64,000 bases of DNA from Candidatus Marinarcus aquaticus (GTDB lineage Bacteria > Campylobacterota > Campylobacteria > Campylobacterales > Arcobacteraceae), in assembly GCF_004116335.1 (NCBI RefSeq), contig NZ_PDKN01000003.1:1-64000 (forward strand). Direction: 5' to 3'. The notes beneath the pieces are model-generated. The model ran no database searches, was not told the DNA's origin, and saw only the letters and a program-made list of their open reading frames with translations. The position numbers and the translations under genes were made by a program. Positions 1 through 8,689 of this stretch are shown in pieces (position 1 is the first letter of the stretch; every line of letters begins with the position of its first letter).

Positions 1-809
1 CTATCAGATTTTTTAAAAATTTCTTTATTAAAAAAAAGCTTTAATTTATCTATAAATGTTAGATTTTTATAACTTTTAACCGTAATATTTGGTCTAATAT
101 CTCCTGAAAATCCTTGTAAATATGTACATTTAATATTCAATTCTTTTTCAATATTGTTCGTTATTACACCTATAAAATCTGAAGATATTTCATTATTGAC
201 ATTAAACACAGGATGACATGAAAAGTTTATAATCATCTCTTTAATTGTATTGGCAGTGTCATATATAAGAATCAATCGAATTTTATCATCTATTGCTTTA
301 TTAGCATTAGGTAACATGATTGTTTCTTTAGTTACAAATAACTTTCTTATGTTTCTACCTATTTTTCTCCTTGAAATCCAATGTAATTGACTTGTCTGTA
401 AAGTTATAAGTTGTATATCACACTCAATAAACTGAACATTACAAAAAAGAGTTTTTATTTCATTTACTATATACTCCACTATTTCATTATTGATATTTTT
501 ATCAAATTTCTCCTCAACTCCTGGTGCTGAATGAGTATGAGAAGCATTGAAAAATATTTTATTTTTAGACAAATTAAATTCTTTGAATAAAAAATCATAA
601 ATTTGAGAAGCTATTCTTTTAGGTATATATAACAAGTCCATAGAAATTATCAAAAAATGTTCATTATCAGTTAACTTAAACCAACAAACATTTATCATTA
701 ACTGATTTAACCCTAATCGTTCAGTTTCAGTTCGATAAGAAAAGCCTGATAATACTAGAGAGTTAAATTTTTTAAAGTCTAATTCTTTTGATAAAGAATA
801 GTATTTCAA
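1..809 (-). CDS. Neutral ceramidase-like protein, partial (C-terminus beyond window edge)
   Basis: The frame is open from a TTG at 807-809 to the left edge, about 269 codons with no stop. The TTG overlaps the TGA of the upstream glycosyltransferase (TTGA junction) and has an AAAGG Shine-Dalgarno 7 bases before it, so translational coupling is likely. The protein carries ASHTHSAPG near residue 95, followed by SCHPV and QGFSGDIRPN further on. These resemble the histidine-rich metal site of neutral/alkaline ceramidase N-terminal domains (HTHSGP type). It is the last visible gene of a surface polysaccharide operon, so an amidase acting on a glycan or lipid substituent is possible, but the substrate cannot be inferred. 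The C-terminal half is not visible. The assignment rests on motifs recognised by eye. Confidence 0.6.
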   Translation of the reverse strand, partial: MKYYSLSKELDFKKFNSLVLSGFSYRTETERLGLNQLMINVCWFKLTDNEHFLIISMDLLYIPKRIASQIYDFLFKEFNLSKNKIFFNASHTHSAPGVEEKFDKNINNEIVEYIVNEIKTLFCNVQFIECDIQLITLQTSQLHWISRRKIGRNIRKLFVTKETIMLPNANKAIDDKIRLILIYDTANTIKEMIINFSCHPVFNVNNEISSDFIGVITNNIEKELNIKCTYLQGFSGDIRPNITVKSYKNLTFIDKLKLFFNKEIFKKSD

Positions 810-1948
810 CTTAATACCTTTTGATAAACTTCTACTAATTTCTTTGACTCATTATCCCATGTGTCAAATTTTGCAAGTTTCCCTACGTTGCTCTTAAATC
901 TAAGAAATTGTTTTTCATTCTCTAAAAGTCCCATTATTTGATTCTCTAAACTTTTTGCATTATTATCTTCAAAAGACAACCCTATATCATTACCAATTAC
1001 ATATCGATTGAGTTCATACAAGTTTGTTACCACAGGAACTACTCCTGAATGTATATATTCAAATATTTTATTAGGCAAACAATAGTCATGATTCAAACAA
1101 CTATTTGTAATAGCATGAATACCTATATCTGCACTTTTTGTATATTTTAATAAACTACTCTGTTCTACTCTTCCTAGGGTAATTATTCTATTACTTAAAC
1201 CTAAATCTTTTATACTTTTTTTCAATTCATTTAAATAAGGACCTTCTCCTAAAAAAAAGAAATATACGTTCTGCTCTCTACTACAAACATTAATTGCAGC
1301 AGTTAAAATCAACTCTACACCTCTTGATTGACTAATCACTCCTTGATATAAGCAAACTTTTGAGGATTCACTTAATTTAAATTCTTCTCTTAAAATATTA
1401 TATGTTCCTTCATGTGTATATGAAGGAATATTTCTTATTACGGTGATGTCTTCTGTTTTAAAATATTTTTGTAAAAATTCTTTGATGCTATCTGATACAG
1501 TTATTATATATTGTGCTTTTTTTGCAAATTTTTTTTCCACATAAGCAATTGACTTTAATATAAATTTGGAAGAAATAGAGTGATGAGATTCACTCCATAG
1601 TTCATGACTATCATAAATAAATGGCACTCTTTTAATACATGAGATTAAATAAGCTATTGGTAATGCATTTGCATCATGAGCATGTACTAAATCTATCTTT
1701 TTATTTAAAGAGTAAACAAACATAAAAATATAAGCACTTAAAAAGTTTAATAATTTATTACCAACTAATCCAAAACGTATTAAATTAATATTTTCTCTAT
1801 CTTCACTTTTTTTTATTTTATAAGATTTCAAACAATATACATCAACATCATACCCATTTTTATACAACGAATTGGTTTCATTTCTAACTCTTGAATCAAT
1901 TTGATAATCTGTCATTAAAATATGTATAACTTTTTTTTCTTTCTTCAC
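806..1948 (-). CDS. Glycosyltransferase, GT4-like (GT-B fold)
   Basis: A 380-residue protein with the layout of a GT-B glycosyltransferase. The N-terminal half has a Rossmann-like start (IHILMTDYQIDSRVRNE) and DLVHAHDA near residue 88. The C-terminal half has LYQGVISQSRGVE near 202, FFLGEGPYLNEL near 230 and LPNKIFEYIHSGVVPV near 292, where the glutamate of the nucleotide-sugar donor site is expected. It would transfer a sugar from a nucleotide donor to a lipid-linked oligosaccharide on the inner face of the cytoplasmic membrane. The start is GTG with AAGGA upstream. It sits 8 bases after the polymerase gene and overlaps the ceramidase-like gene, consistent with one operon. Donor and linkage are unknown. 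Confidence 0.85.
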   Translation of the reverse strand: MKKEKKVIHILMTDYQIDSRVRNETNSLYKNGYDVDVYCLKSYKIKKSEDRENINLIRFGLVGNKLLNFLSAYIFMFVYSLNKKIDLVHAHDANALPIAYLISCIKRVPFIYDSHELWSESHHSISSKFILKSIAYVEKKFAKKAQYIITVSDSIKEFLQKYFKTEDITVIRNIPSYTHEGTYNILREEFKLSESSKVCLYQGVISQSRGVELILTAAINVCSREQNVYFFFLGEGPYLNELKKSIKDLGLSNRIITLGRVEQSSLLKYTKSADIGIHAITNSCLNHDYCLPNKIFEYIHSGVVPVVTNLYELNRYVIGNDIGLSFEDNNAKSLENQIMGLLENEKQFLRFKSNVGKLAKFDTWDNESKKLVEVYQKVLS

Positions 1949-1956
1949 ATTTTTCC

Positions 1957-3228
1957 TTATAATTTATATTTTATTTTATTATACTTTAATATATATGTTT
2001 TTGCTTCAAACAAGAATAATACTAAAATTGATATAAACAATCCGTGTGTTAATAATGTTGTCAATAAATCTGAACTTATTATTAATGTAAAGATTGGCAT
2101 AAAGACAATAGAATATAAAAAGAATTTATTGAAACAACTTCCTAATAAATTAATAATATTAAATAATATTATAGCAATTATTGTATAAACAAATACCCCT
2201 AAGATTCCAGCATGCATAAAACCATTTCCAATAAAACCAGTATTTGCAGCCATTTTATCTTTACCTAAATATTCTCCAATAAGAAACACAGGTTTTATTT
2301 CATACGGATACTCTATTATATTTTTTAAAATTCCATTTGACCAATATATGTATTCATGTATAGAAAAGAATTCTAAGTATGTATAGTTTAAATGTGTAGG
2401 AACAAATAATAATCTTCTTAAAATCATAGATGAAACTATTGGCATATTTATAACGAAAGATACCAACAAGGTGGTAACAATTAAACTGATAAAAGATATA
2501 AGTAATACTAAGTGGGGTTTTTTAAATTTGAAAAAAACATGAAATCCTAAAACTATTATTAAACTTTGAAAAACTGATTTATGTCCTGATAATAAGAATA
2601 AGAATAAGATACCTACAATGAACAAACAAGTTAAGATTATTTTTCTTCTATGAATTGACCAAGCTAATAAAATAACAATAAATATCTTTGTAACCCAAGA
2701 GTTTAAATAACCAAATATACCAATTGAACTTACATTACCATATTTTTCTCGAAAGTCATATACCTCATATAAATTAAAAACCATATTCCCATCAGTAGAA
2801 AGATAATAATTGGCCAATACAAAAAAAGTTAGAATAAAAGCACTTATCAATACAATAATTTTTCCATAAATAATATTCTGATGATTGTACATTTTCCAAT
2901 CTACAGTAAAATATACAATTGCTAAATAAGGAGATGTTAGTATTAATAAAAACAATACATTTTGATTTGAGAAAGAGAAAAAAACTACAGTTGGAAGGAA
3001 GTAAAGGATAAAAAAAGTCAAATACATTTCATATAAGAGTTGTTTTCTTTTTAAATATAATACTTTATAGCCAACAAAAAATACAATCCAACTAAATATA
3101 TATTTTACTAAAGAAAATTCTAAAATAAAACCATTATATTCAAAATGTTTATGTACAAAAAAGAGATATGACACTTCAATTAAAATTTTTAGAATACTTA
3201 ATAAAACCAAAGTATAGGAAATTTTCAT
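1957..3228 (-). CDS. O-antigen/capsule repeat-unit polymerase (Wzy-like)
   Basis: A 423-residue, very hydrophobic protein with about 11-12 predicted membrane spans and a longer polar stretch around residues 265-330, before the last spans. That is the usual topology of Wzy-type polymerases, which join lipid-linked repeat units in the periplasm. Wzy proteins share almost no sequence, so the call rests on topology and on its place between a Wzx-like flippase and a glycosyltransferase. The gene is strikingly AT-rich, more so than the housekeeping genes to the right, as is usual for exchangeable surface polysaccharide loci. An alternative is a general membrane protein of the EpsG or O-antigen ligase group. 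Confidence 0.65.
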   Translation of the reverse strand: MKISYTLVLLSILKILIEVSYLFFVHKHFEYNGFILEFSLVKYIFSWIVFFVGYKVLYLKRKQLLYEMYLTFFILYFLPTVVFFSFSNQNVLFLLILTSPYLAIVYFTVDWKMYNHQNIIYGKIIVLISAFILTFFVLANYYLSTDGNMVFNLYEVYDFREKYGNVSSIGIFGYLNSWVTKIFIVILLAWSIHRRKIILTCLFIVGILFLFLLSGHKSVFQSLIIVLGFHVFFKFKKPHLVLLISFISLIVTTLLVSFVINMPIVSSMILRRLLFVPTHLNYTYLEFFSIHEYIYWSNGILKNIIEYPYEIKPVFLIGEYLGKDKMAANTGFIGNGFMHAGILGVFVYTIIAIILFNIINLLGSCFNKFFLYSIVFMPIFTLIISSDLLTTLLTHGLFISILVLFLFEAKTYILKYNKIKYKL

Positions 3229-3233
3229 ATATA

Positions 3234-4493
3234 TTACTTTCTTAAGTTTATTGTTAAAAAAAGTAAATAGCCTAAATAATATAAACCATAAACTATAGAA
3301 AATATTATTAAGAAATCTACAATATTATATTTTAAAAAGTGTACTACAATAAAAATACTTATAATAAGAAGCAACATGAAAAATTGAAAATATAAGTCTA
3401 TTTTTACCTTATTTAAAACCATCGGAGTTATAGTCAAAGGAGAAACAATGAATCTACAAAAGTATAAAAACAATAGTATTTTCCCATATTCTCCAGCTAT
3501 CTCCCAATTCTTTCCAAAAACATAAATAAAAATATCAACAATTGCAAAATATAAAAATCCAAATAATAACAAACCTATAATAACCAATTTAAAAACTGTT
3601 TTTAAAAAAAGTTTATAAAAACTCTTATTTTTTTTATATTCAACACATGCTTCTTGATAGTATACTTGACTAACAGATTTTCCAATCAAAGAGGTTGGAA
3701 CACCTAAAATCCTTTCTGCTAAAGAATAAAAACCTAGACTTGTAACATTAAAAATAGTTGCTATAAAGATATTGATAAGATTACCAGATAAAACATTTGC
3801 CAATATTGCAGGAACTGAAAACTTTGGAAAATTATTATATTTTTTCCCTAATACCAAAACTTTTTTATAGGAAATAGCTTTCATTAATTTATCGTCTTTT
3901 AATATATTTTTTAACAGCTTGATATTTGCAAATATTCGAGACATCAATTCTCCAATAATCAAACCAGCTTCTCCATTTTTAAAAAAACCTATAATCAGTT
4001 GGCAGGATGTCAATACTATTGATTTAATAATTGTTGTATGTGAAATATCTTTATAAAACTTTTTTCTATTATTATAATAGTTTAACAAATTAAAAAATCC
4101 AATAAATAAAACTGAAATAGGAACAAAATACAACCAAAATTTTATTTCTTTATTGTTTAATAGTAAAACAATATCTGTAATAAAACAATAAATACCTATA
4201 TAAAGAAATAAAAATATCAATAAATTTATAATTATTCCTAATGCCAATATATTTATTGCATCTTCGTCTTTTTTAGGTAACATTATTGCTAGTTCATATC
4301 GACCTGTAGCAATGCTTGAAAAAATGGATGTTATAGCTACAAATAAAGCAAATACACCAAAATCTTCAGGATTATATATTCGAGTTAAAATCGGACTAAA
4401 CACAACTGGTATTGCTTGTGCTATAGTTGTGCCTGTCATTAAAGTTAAAACATTTCGACTAAAATCCGATTTAGGTTTAAATTTAGTTATCAA
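3234..4493 (-). CDS. Lipid-linked oligosaccharide flippase (Wzx-like, PST family)
   Basis: A 419-residue membrane protein with about 12 predicted spans. The N-terminus is typical of the polysaccharide transporter family: SRNVLTLMTGTTIAQAIPV followed by SPILTRIYNPEDFG. Such proteins move undecaprenyl-linked repeat units across the cytoplasmic membrane to the Wzy polymerase. The start is TTG with AGGA about 9 bases upstream. The gene follows the WbpE-like aminotransferase by 35 bases and precedes the polymerase by 5, so flippase and polymerase are probably co-translated. Very AT-rich, like its neighbours. Confidence 0.85.
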   Translation of the reverse strand: MITKFKPKSDFSRNVLTLMTGTTIAQAIPVVFSPILTRIYNPEDFGVFALFVAITSIFSSIATGRYELAIMLPKKDEDAINILALGIIINLLIFLFLYIGIYCFITDIVLLLNNKEIKFWLYFVPISVLFIGFFNLLNYYNNRKKFYKDISHTTIIKSIVLTSCQLIIGFFKNGEAGLIIGELMSRIFANIKLLKNILKDDKLMKAISYKKVLVLGKKYNNFPKFSVPAILANVLSGNLINIFIATIFNVTSLGFYSLAERILGVPTSLIGKSVSQVYYQEACVEYKKNKSFYKLFLKTVFKLVIIGLLLFGFLYFAIVDIFIYVFGKNWEIAGEYGKILLFLYFCRFIVSPLTITPMVLNKVKIDLYFQFFMLLLIISIFIVVHFLKYNIVDFLIIFSIVYGLYYLGYLLFLTINLRK

Positions 4494-4528
4494 CTATATG
4501 ATTCCTAGATTACTACTATAATTTATCT

Positions 4529-5638
4529 TTAATGGTGACATCTTAATACTTGATCTGATATATACTCTATCTCTTCATCTGTTAAATAAGGATTCATTGG
4601 TAGACTCATAATCTCTTCTGAAACTATTTCAGAGACAGAGAAATCACTTTTTTTATATCCTAAATATTCAAAACACTCTTGAAGATGTAAAGGTTTAGGA
4701 TAATGTACCGCAGTTGGGATTCCTGCTTCTTTTAATTGTTCTTGTACCTTATCTCTATTTTTTACTCTTACAGAATATTGTGCCCAAGCAGAGGTTGCCT
4801 TTTCATCAACACATGGTAAAACTAAATCTTTTCCAGCTAAAGATTTTGTATATTTACTTGCAACTTCTTGTCTTAGAGCTAAATCTTTTTCATAATATTT
4901 TAATTTTACATTTAATATTGCAGCTTGGATAGTATCAAGTCTTCCACCCATACCAATATATTTGTGATGATATCTTTTGCTTTGTCCATGAACTCTTAAT
5001 GATTTCATTTTTTCTGCTAGTTCTTCATTATCAGTAAAAACTGCTCCTCCATCACCAAAACACCCTAGTGGTTTAGCAGGAAAAAAAGATGTAGTTGAAA
5101 TATCCCCCAAAGCAGAATCTGTAATATTATTAAAAGTAGAACCAAAACTTTGTGCTCCATCAATTATCACTTTTAGATTATGCTTATTTGCGATATCTTG
5201 AATTTTTTGCATATCTGCTGGTTGTCCATAAATAGATACAGGGATTATTGCTTTAGTTTTAGAAGTAATTTTCTCTTCAATTAAAGAAGCATCTAAATTA
5301 TAAGTCTTTTCATCAATATCTACAAAAACAGGAGTTGCTCCTAGAAATGCAATTGTTTCAGCAGTTGCAATAAAAGTAAAAGGTGTAGTAATTACTTCAT
5401 CACCAGGTTTAATATCAAGAGCCATCATAGCAAGAAGTAAAGCATCTGTACCAGAACTACATGAGATTGCATATTTTGCACCAGTAAACTCTTGAAGAGA
5501 TCCTTCTAGTTGAGTTATTTCTTCTCCCATAATATAGTTTGATTTATTTAAAACAGTATGAATAGCTTCATCTATTTCTGTTTTGTATAATTGGTATTGA
5601 TCTTGTAATTTTGCAAAATCTATTTTACTACTCATCAT
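4529..5638 (-). CDS. wbpE: UDP-3-keto-GlcNAcA aminotransferase (WbpE type, DegT/DnrJ/EryC1)
   Basis: A 369-residue PLP-dependent sugar aminotransferase of the DegT/DnrJ/EryC1/StrS family at full family length. Visible motifs are the cofactor-site CSSGTDALLLAM near residue 60, DGAQSFGS near 160 and the Schiff-base lysine in SFFPAKPLGCFGDGGA near 185. In the WbpB/WbpE pair of Pseudomonas the enzyme transaminates UDP-3-keto-GlcNAcA to the 3-amino sugar with glutamate as donor. The neighbouring WbpA-, WbpB- and WbpD-like genes make that substrate most likely here. The start ATG at 5638 has GAGG 6 bases upstream. A related 3-amino-sugar product cannot be excluded by sequence reading alone. Confidence 0.85.
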   Translation of the reverse strand: MMSSKIDFAKLQDQYQLYKTEIDEAIHTVLNKSNYIMGEEITQLEGSLQEFTGAKYAISCSSGTDALLLAMMALDIKPGDEVITTPFTFIATAETIAFLGATPVFVDIDEKTYNLDASLIEEKITSKTKAIIPVSIYGQPADMQKIQDIANKHNLKVIIDGAQSFGSTFNNITDSALGDISTTSFFPAKPLGCFGDGGAVFTDNEELAEKMKSLRVHGQSKRYHHKYIGMGGRLDTIQAAILNVKLKYYEKDLALRQEVASKYTKSLAGKDLVLPCVDEKATSAWAQYSVRVKNRDKVQEQLKEAGIPTAVHYPKPLHLQECFEYLGYKKSDFSVSEIVSEEIMSLPMNPYLTDEEIEYISDQVLRCHH

Positions 5639-5685
5639 TTAGTGCCTCGCTTGCATTGTATTTTAATACTTATCACTAGTTTTCC

Positions 5686-6264
5686 TTATTGCTCTAGTAA
5701 TGAAACTTCATTATTTTCTAATTTATATTTTGTATTATCAAAAGTATCTACTGCAATGTTATTTTCGTCAAAGTTTAATCTATTTCCAGCAACAGAAACC
5801 CAACCAATTTGTCTTGCAGGAATACCAACCATAAGTGCAAAATCTTTTATATCTTTATTTACAACGCTTCCTGCACCAATTAGTGCGTATTTACCTATTG
5901 TATTACCACAAACAACAGTTGCATTTGCACCAATAGAACAACCTTTTTTAAGAAGTGTTATTTTAAACTCTTCTTTTCGTACTATAAAAGATCTTGGGTT
6001 AATAACATTTGTAAAAACCATTGAAGGTCCTAAAAAAACATCATCTTCTACTTCAACACCTTCATATATAGAGATATTATTTTGAACTTTAACACCATTT
6101 CCAATATTTACTTTTGGCCCAATAACACAGTTTTGTCCAAAAGAACAATTATTTCCAATTGTTGTACCACTTAATACATGTGAAAAATGCCAAATTTTAG
6201 TATTTTCACCTATTTTTACATTATCATCTACATATGCTGATTCATGGGCAAAATAATTAGACAT
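5686..6264 (-). CDS. wbpD: UDP-3-amino-GlcNAcA N-acetyltransferase (WbpD type, left-handed beta helix)
   Basis: A 192-residue protein with left-handed parallel beta-helix hexapeptide repeats (for example KIGENTKIWHFSHV, NCVIGPKVNIGNGVKV, IGANATVVCGNTIGKYALI). The N-terminal YFAHESAYVDDNVKIG matches the WbpD/WlbB acetyltransferases. It would acetylate the 3-amino group made by the adjacent aminotransferase, giving UDP-GlcNAc(3NAc)A. Its start codon overlaps the stop of the WbpB-like gene (TAATG), so the two are translationally coupled. The 47-base gap before the aminotransferase contains no obvious promoter. Confidence 0.85.
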   Translation of the reverse strand: MSNYFAHESAYVDDNVKIGENTKIWHFSHVLSGTTIGNNCSFGQNCVIGPKVNIGNGVKVQNNISIYEGVEVEDDVFLGPSMVFTNVINPRSFIVRKEEFKITLLKKGCSIGANATVVCGNTIGKYALIGAGSVVNKDIKDFALMVGIPARQIGWVSVAGNRLNFDENNIAVDTFDNTKYKLENNEVSLLEQ

Positions 6265-7229
6265 TAGATAATCTTTTTACAAAAAGGATGATAATCATCT
6301 TTTAATCCAATAGGTGTCATTTTTCTAATTTGAGAAACAATATCTATCGACCCATAGGCTTCATCTAATCCAAATCCATTACCAGCTAAAATCTCTTCAT
6401 AAGATCTTGTATGTAAATCTTTAAATCCACCAGAGAATTCTATCTCTTCACCTTCAACAGTGATTGACCTAAATGTTGTTTGCCCTTGAGCCTTTACTTC
6501 TTCTGGAATGTAATCATAATTTACAGATAAGAACCATCTTACATTTGCATTTTTAAGTCTTAATAATCCTGCATTTGCATCTGGTTGTTTTAAGTGAACA
6601 ATATTCTCTTTTACTTCTCCAAAAATCCAAGCTAGCATATCATAAAAGTGTACACCAATATTAGATGCAATTCCTCCAGATTTTGCTTCATCGCCTTTCC
6701 ATGATACAAAATACCACTTTCCTCGACTTGTAAGGTAAGTTAAATCAATATCATAAATCTTATTTGGATTTTGTTCTAACTCTTTTTGAACTTTCTCTTT
6801 TAAAGTAATAATAGAAGGATGAAGTCTTAGTTGTAAAATATTATTAACTTTTTTACCTGTCTCTTGTTCTATTATTTTTAACTGATCAATATTGTGAGGA
6901 TTTAATACTAAAGGTTTCTCACAAATTGCATCACAACCACTTTTTAATGCAAATCTTATATGTGCATCATGTAAGTAATTTGGTGTAGTGATTCCTATAT
7001 AGTCTATTTTCTTCTCATTTTCTCTATGATACTTATCAATAAACCTATCAAATCTTTCAAACTCAGTAAAAAAACTTGCTTGAGGAAAATGAGAATCCAT
7101 AATTCCTATCCCATCATATGGGTCAAGCGCTGCAATAAGCTCATTTCCTGTATCTGTAATTGCTTTCATATGTCGGGGTGCGATATATCCACTCGCTCCA
7201 ATAAGGGCAAATCTTTTTTTATTTGGCAT
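6264..7229 (-). CDS. wbpB: UDP-GlcNAcA 3-dehydrogenase (WbpB/WlbA type, Gfo/Idh/MocA)
   Basis: A 321-residue NAD-dependent oxidoreductase. The N-terminus has the Rossmann motif ALIGASGYIAPRHM, and CEKPLVLNPHN near residue 120 carries the EKP motif of the Gfo/Idh/MocA family. GGIASNIGVHFYDML near residue 190 holds the catalytic-face histidine. The family oxidises C3 of UDP-GlcNAcA, with 2-oxoglutarate re-oxidising the cofactor in characterised members. It lies 3 bases after the dehydrogenase gene and overlaps the acetyltransferase gene, giving a tight pathway operon. Confidence 0.86.
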   Translation of the reverse strand: MPNKKRFALIGASGYIAPRHMKAITDTGNELIAALDPYDGIGIMDSHFPQASFFTEFERFDRFIDKYHRENEKKIDYIGITTPNYLHDAHIRFALKSGCDAICEKPLVLNPHNIDQLKIIEQETGKKVNNILQLRLHPSIITLKEKVQKELEQNPNKIYDIDLTYLTSRGKWYFVSWKGDEAKSGGIASNIGVHFYDMLAWIFGEVKENIVHLKQPDANAGLLRLKNANVRWFLSVNYDYIPEEVKAQGQTTFRSITVEGEEIEFSGGFKDLHTRSYEEILAGNGFGLDEAYGSIDIVSQIRKMTPIGLKDDYHPFCKKII

Positions 7230-7232
7230 TTA

Positions 7233-8504
7233 TTACAACCTCCATGTAGGATTTTGTACAATCCCTTTTATATCAATTAATATTTCTTTTCCACTACTAA
7301 TATTTTTAAAGTCTTCTTCTCTTAAAGATACAAACTCATTATGTGCAACAGCAATAATTATAGAATCATATTTTTTATCTGATTCAAATGGGTTCTTATC
7401 CAAAAGTTCATGATGAAAATGATGTTTGGTTTCTTCTAAATCAACCCATGGATCATAAATATCTACATTTGCACCATATTCCCTAAGTTCATCTACAATA
7501 TCTGTAACTTTTGTATTTCTTAAATCTGGACAATTTTCTTTAAATGTTACTCCTAATATTAAAATATTGGAGTCTTTTATTTTCTTATCATTCTTGATCA
7601 TTTGTTTTACAGTTTGTTCAGCAATGTATTTTCCCATACCATTATTAATTTGTCTTGCTCCAAGGATTAGGTTTGGTTTATACCCTAATTCTTCAGCTTT
7701 AAAAGTCAAATAGTAAGGATCAACTCCAATACAATGTCCACCTACTAACCCTGGTTTTAATTTTATAAAATTCCATTTAGTAGCCGCTGCATCAATTACC
7801 TCATTAGTATCGATACCAATACTATCAAAAATAAGTGCTAATTCATTAATAAGTGCAATATTTACATCTCTTTGGGTATTTTCAATAACTTTTGCAGCTT
7901 CTGCAACTTTGATTGATGTTGCTTTAAAAGTACCAGCTGTAATAACAGAGGAATATAAATCATCAACAACAGTTGCTATTTCAGGTGTTGAGCCTGAAGT
8001 TACTTTAAGTATTTTAGTAACTGTATGCTCTTTATCTCCTGGATTAATTCTTTCAGGAGAATAACCACAAAAAAAGTCTGTATTAAATTTCATTCCAGAT
8101 TCACGTTCAAGTTCTGGTACACATACTTCTTCCGTAACTCCAGGATAAACTGTAGATTCATAGATAACAATATCATTTTTTTTAAGAACCTTACCTAACA
8201 TTTGTGATGACTTTACAAGAGGTGTTAAGTCTGGTCTATTAGAACTATCAATTGGTGTGGGTACAGTTACGATATAAACATTACAATCTTCAATATCTTT
8301 GATATCTAATGAAAATGTTATGCCATTGTTAAGCGCTTCTTTTAGTTGGATTTCTGATAACTCGAGTGTTCTATCAAATCCTGAATTTAATTCATTTATT
8401 CTAATCTCATTAATATCAAAACCTACTACTCGATATTTTTCACTAAATGCATGGGCAAGTGGTAACCCTACATATCCTAATCCAATTACACATATTTTTG
8501 TCAT
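7233..8504 (-). CDS. wbpA: UDP-N-acetylglucosamine 6-dehydrogenase (WbpA/TviB type)
   Basis: A 423-residue nucleotide-sugar dehydrogenase. [14 protein letters not shown] at the N-terminus binds NAD, and [16 protein letters not shown] near residue 250 contains the catalytic cysteine. The C-terminal domain has [17 protein letters not shown] near 315. These are the signatures of the WbpA/WecC/TviB group, distinct from the Ugd-type enzyme at 10338-11561. It would oxidise UDP-GlcNAc to UDP-GlcNAcA, the first step of the WbpA-B-E-D route. It is the first gene of its transcription unit, with a 185-base upstream region holding a promoter and a palindrome. Confidence 0.88.
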   Translation of the reverse strand: MTKICVIGLGYVGLPLAHAFSEKYRVVGFDINEIRINELNSGFDRTLELSEIQLKEALNNGITFSLDIKDIEDCNVYIVTVPTPIDSSNRPDLTPLVKSSQMLGKVLKKNDIVIYESTVYPGVTEEVCVPELERESGMKFNTDFFCGYSPERINPGDKEHTVTKILKVTSGSTPEIATVVDDLYSSVITAGTFKATSIKVAEAAKVIENTQRDVNIALINELALIFDSIGIDTNEVIDAAATKWNFIKLKPGLVGGHCIGVDPYYLTFKAEELGYKPNLILGARQINNGMGKYIAEQTVKQMIKNDKKIKDSNILILGVTFKENCPDLRNTKVTDIVDELREYGANVDIYDPWVDLEETKHHFHHELLDKNPFESDKKYDSIIIAVAHNEFVSLREEDFKNISSGKEILIDIKGIVQNPTWRL

Positions 8505-8586
8505 TATTGAAAATTTCCTCTGATAATAAAGTTGACTATGATACTAAATTATCACTTTGTAGTGAATTAAAAAGATCTAAAATGAT

Positions 8587-8592
8587 ATTATA
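8587..8592 (-). promoter_or_regulatory. Putative promoter -10 for the wbpA operon
   Basis: On the minus strand TATAAT lies about 83 bases before the wbpA ATG, in an AT-rich, T-rich context. No good -35 hexamer is seen 16-18 bases further upstream, which is common for sigma-70 promoters in Campylobacterota. The intergenic region 8505-8689 holds no gene. Confidence 0.45.
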
Positions 8593-8643
8593 TCAATGAG
8601 TATAAATAATTAATATTGCACTCTATATTGTAAAATACTCTTG

Positions 8644-8661
8644 ACATGATGCAGATCATGT
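8644..8661. promoter_or_regulatory. FNR/CRP-like palindrome upstream of wbpA
   Basis: A perfect 7-bp inverted repeat with a 4-base centre, ACATGAT-GCAG-ATCATGT. Its core TGAT-N4-ATCA is the FNR/CRP-family half-site arrangement, although the outer T/A bases of the TTGAT-N4-ATCAA consensus are swapped. It lies about 50-60 bases upstream of the putative -10, a usual distance for an activator. The identity of any regulator is inference. Confidence 0.4.
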
Positions 8662-8689
8662 AAGTAAATAGTCTAACTCTAAACTTTGA

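Noticed and set aside
1922-2188. Plus-strand frame rich in Asn, Ile and Phe
   Set aside because: It is a low-complexity shadow of the AT-rich Wzy-like gene, with no ribosome site or recognisable family.
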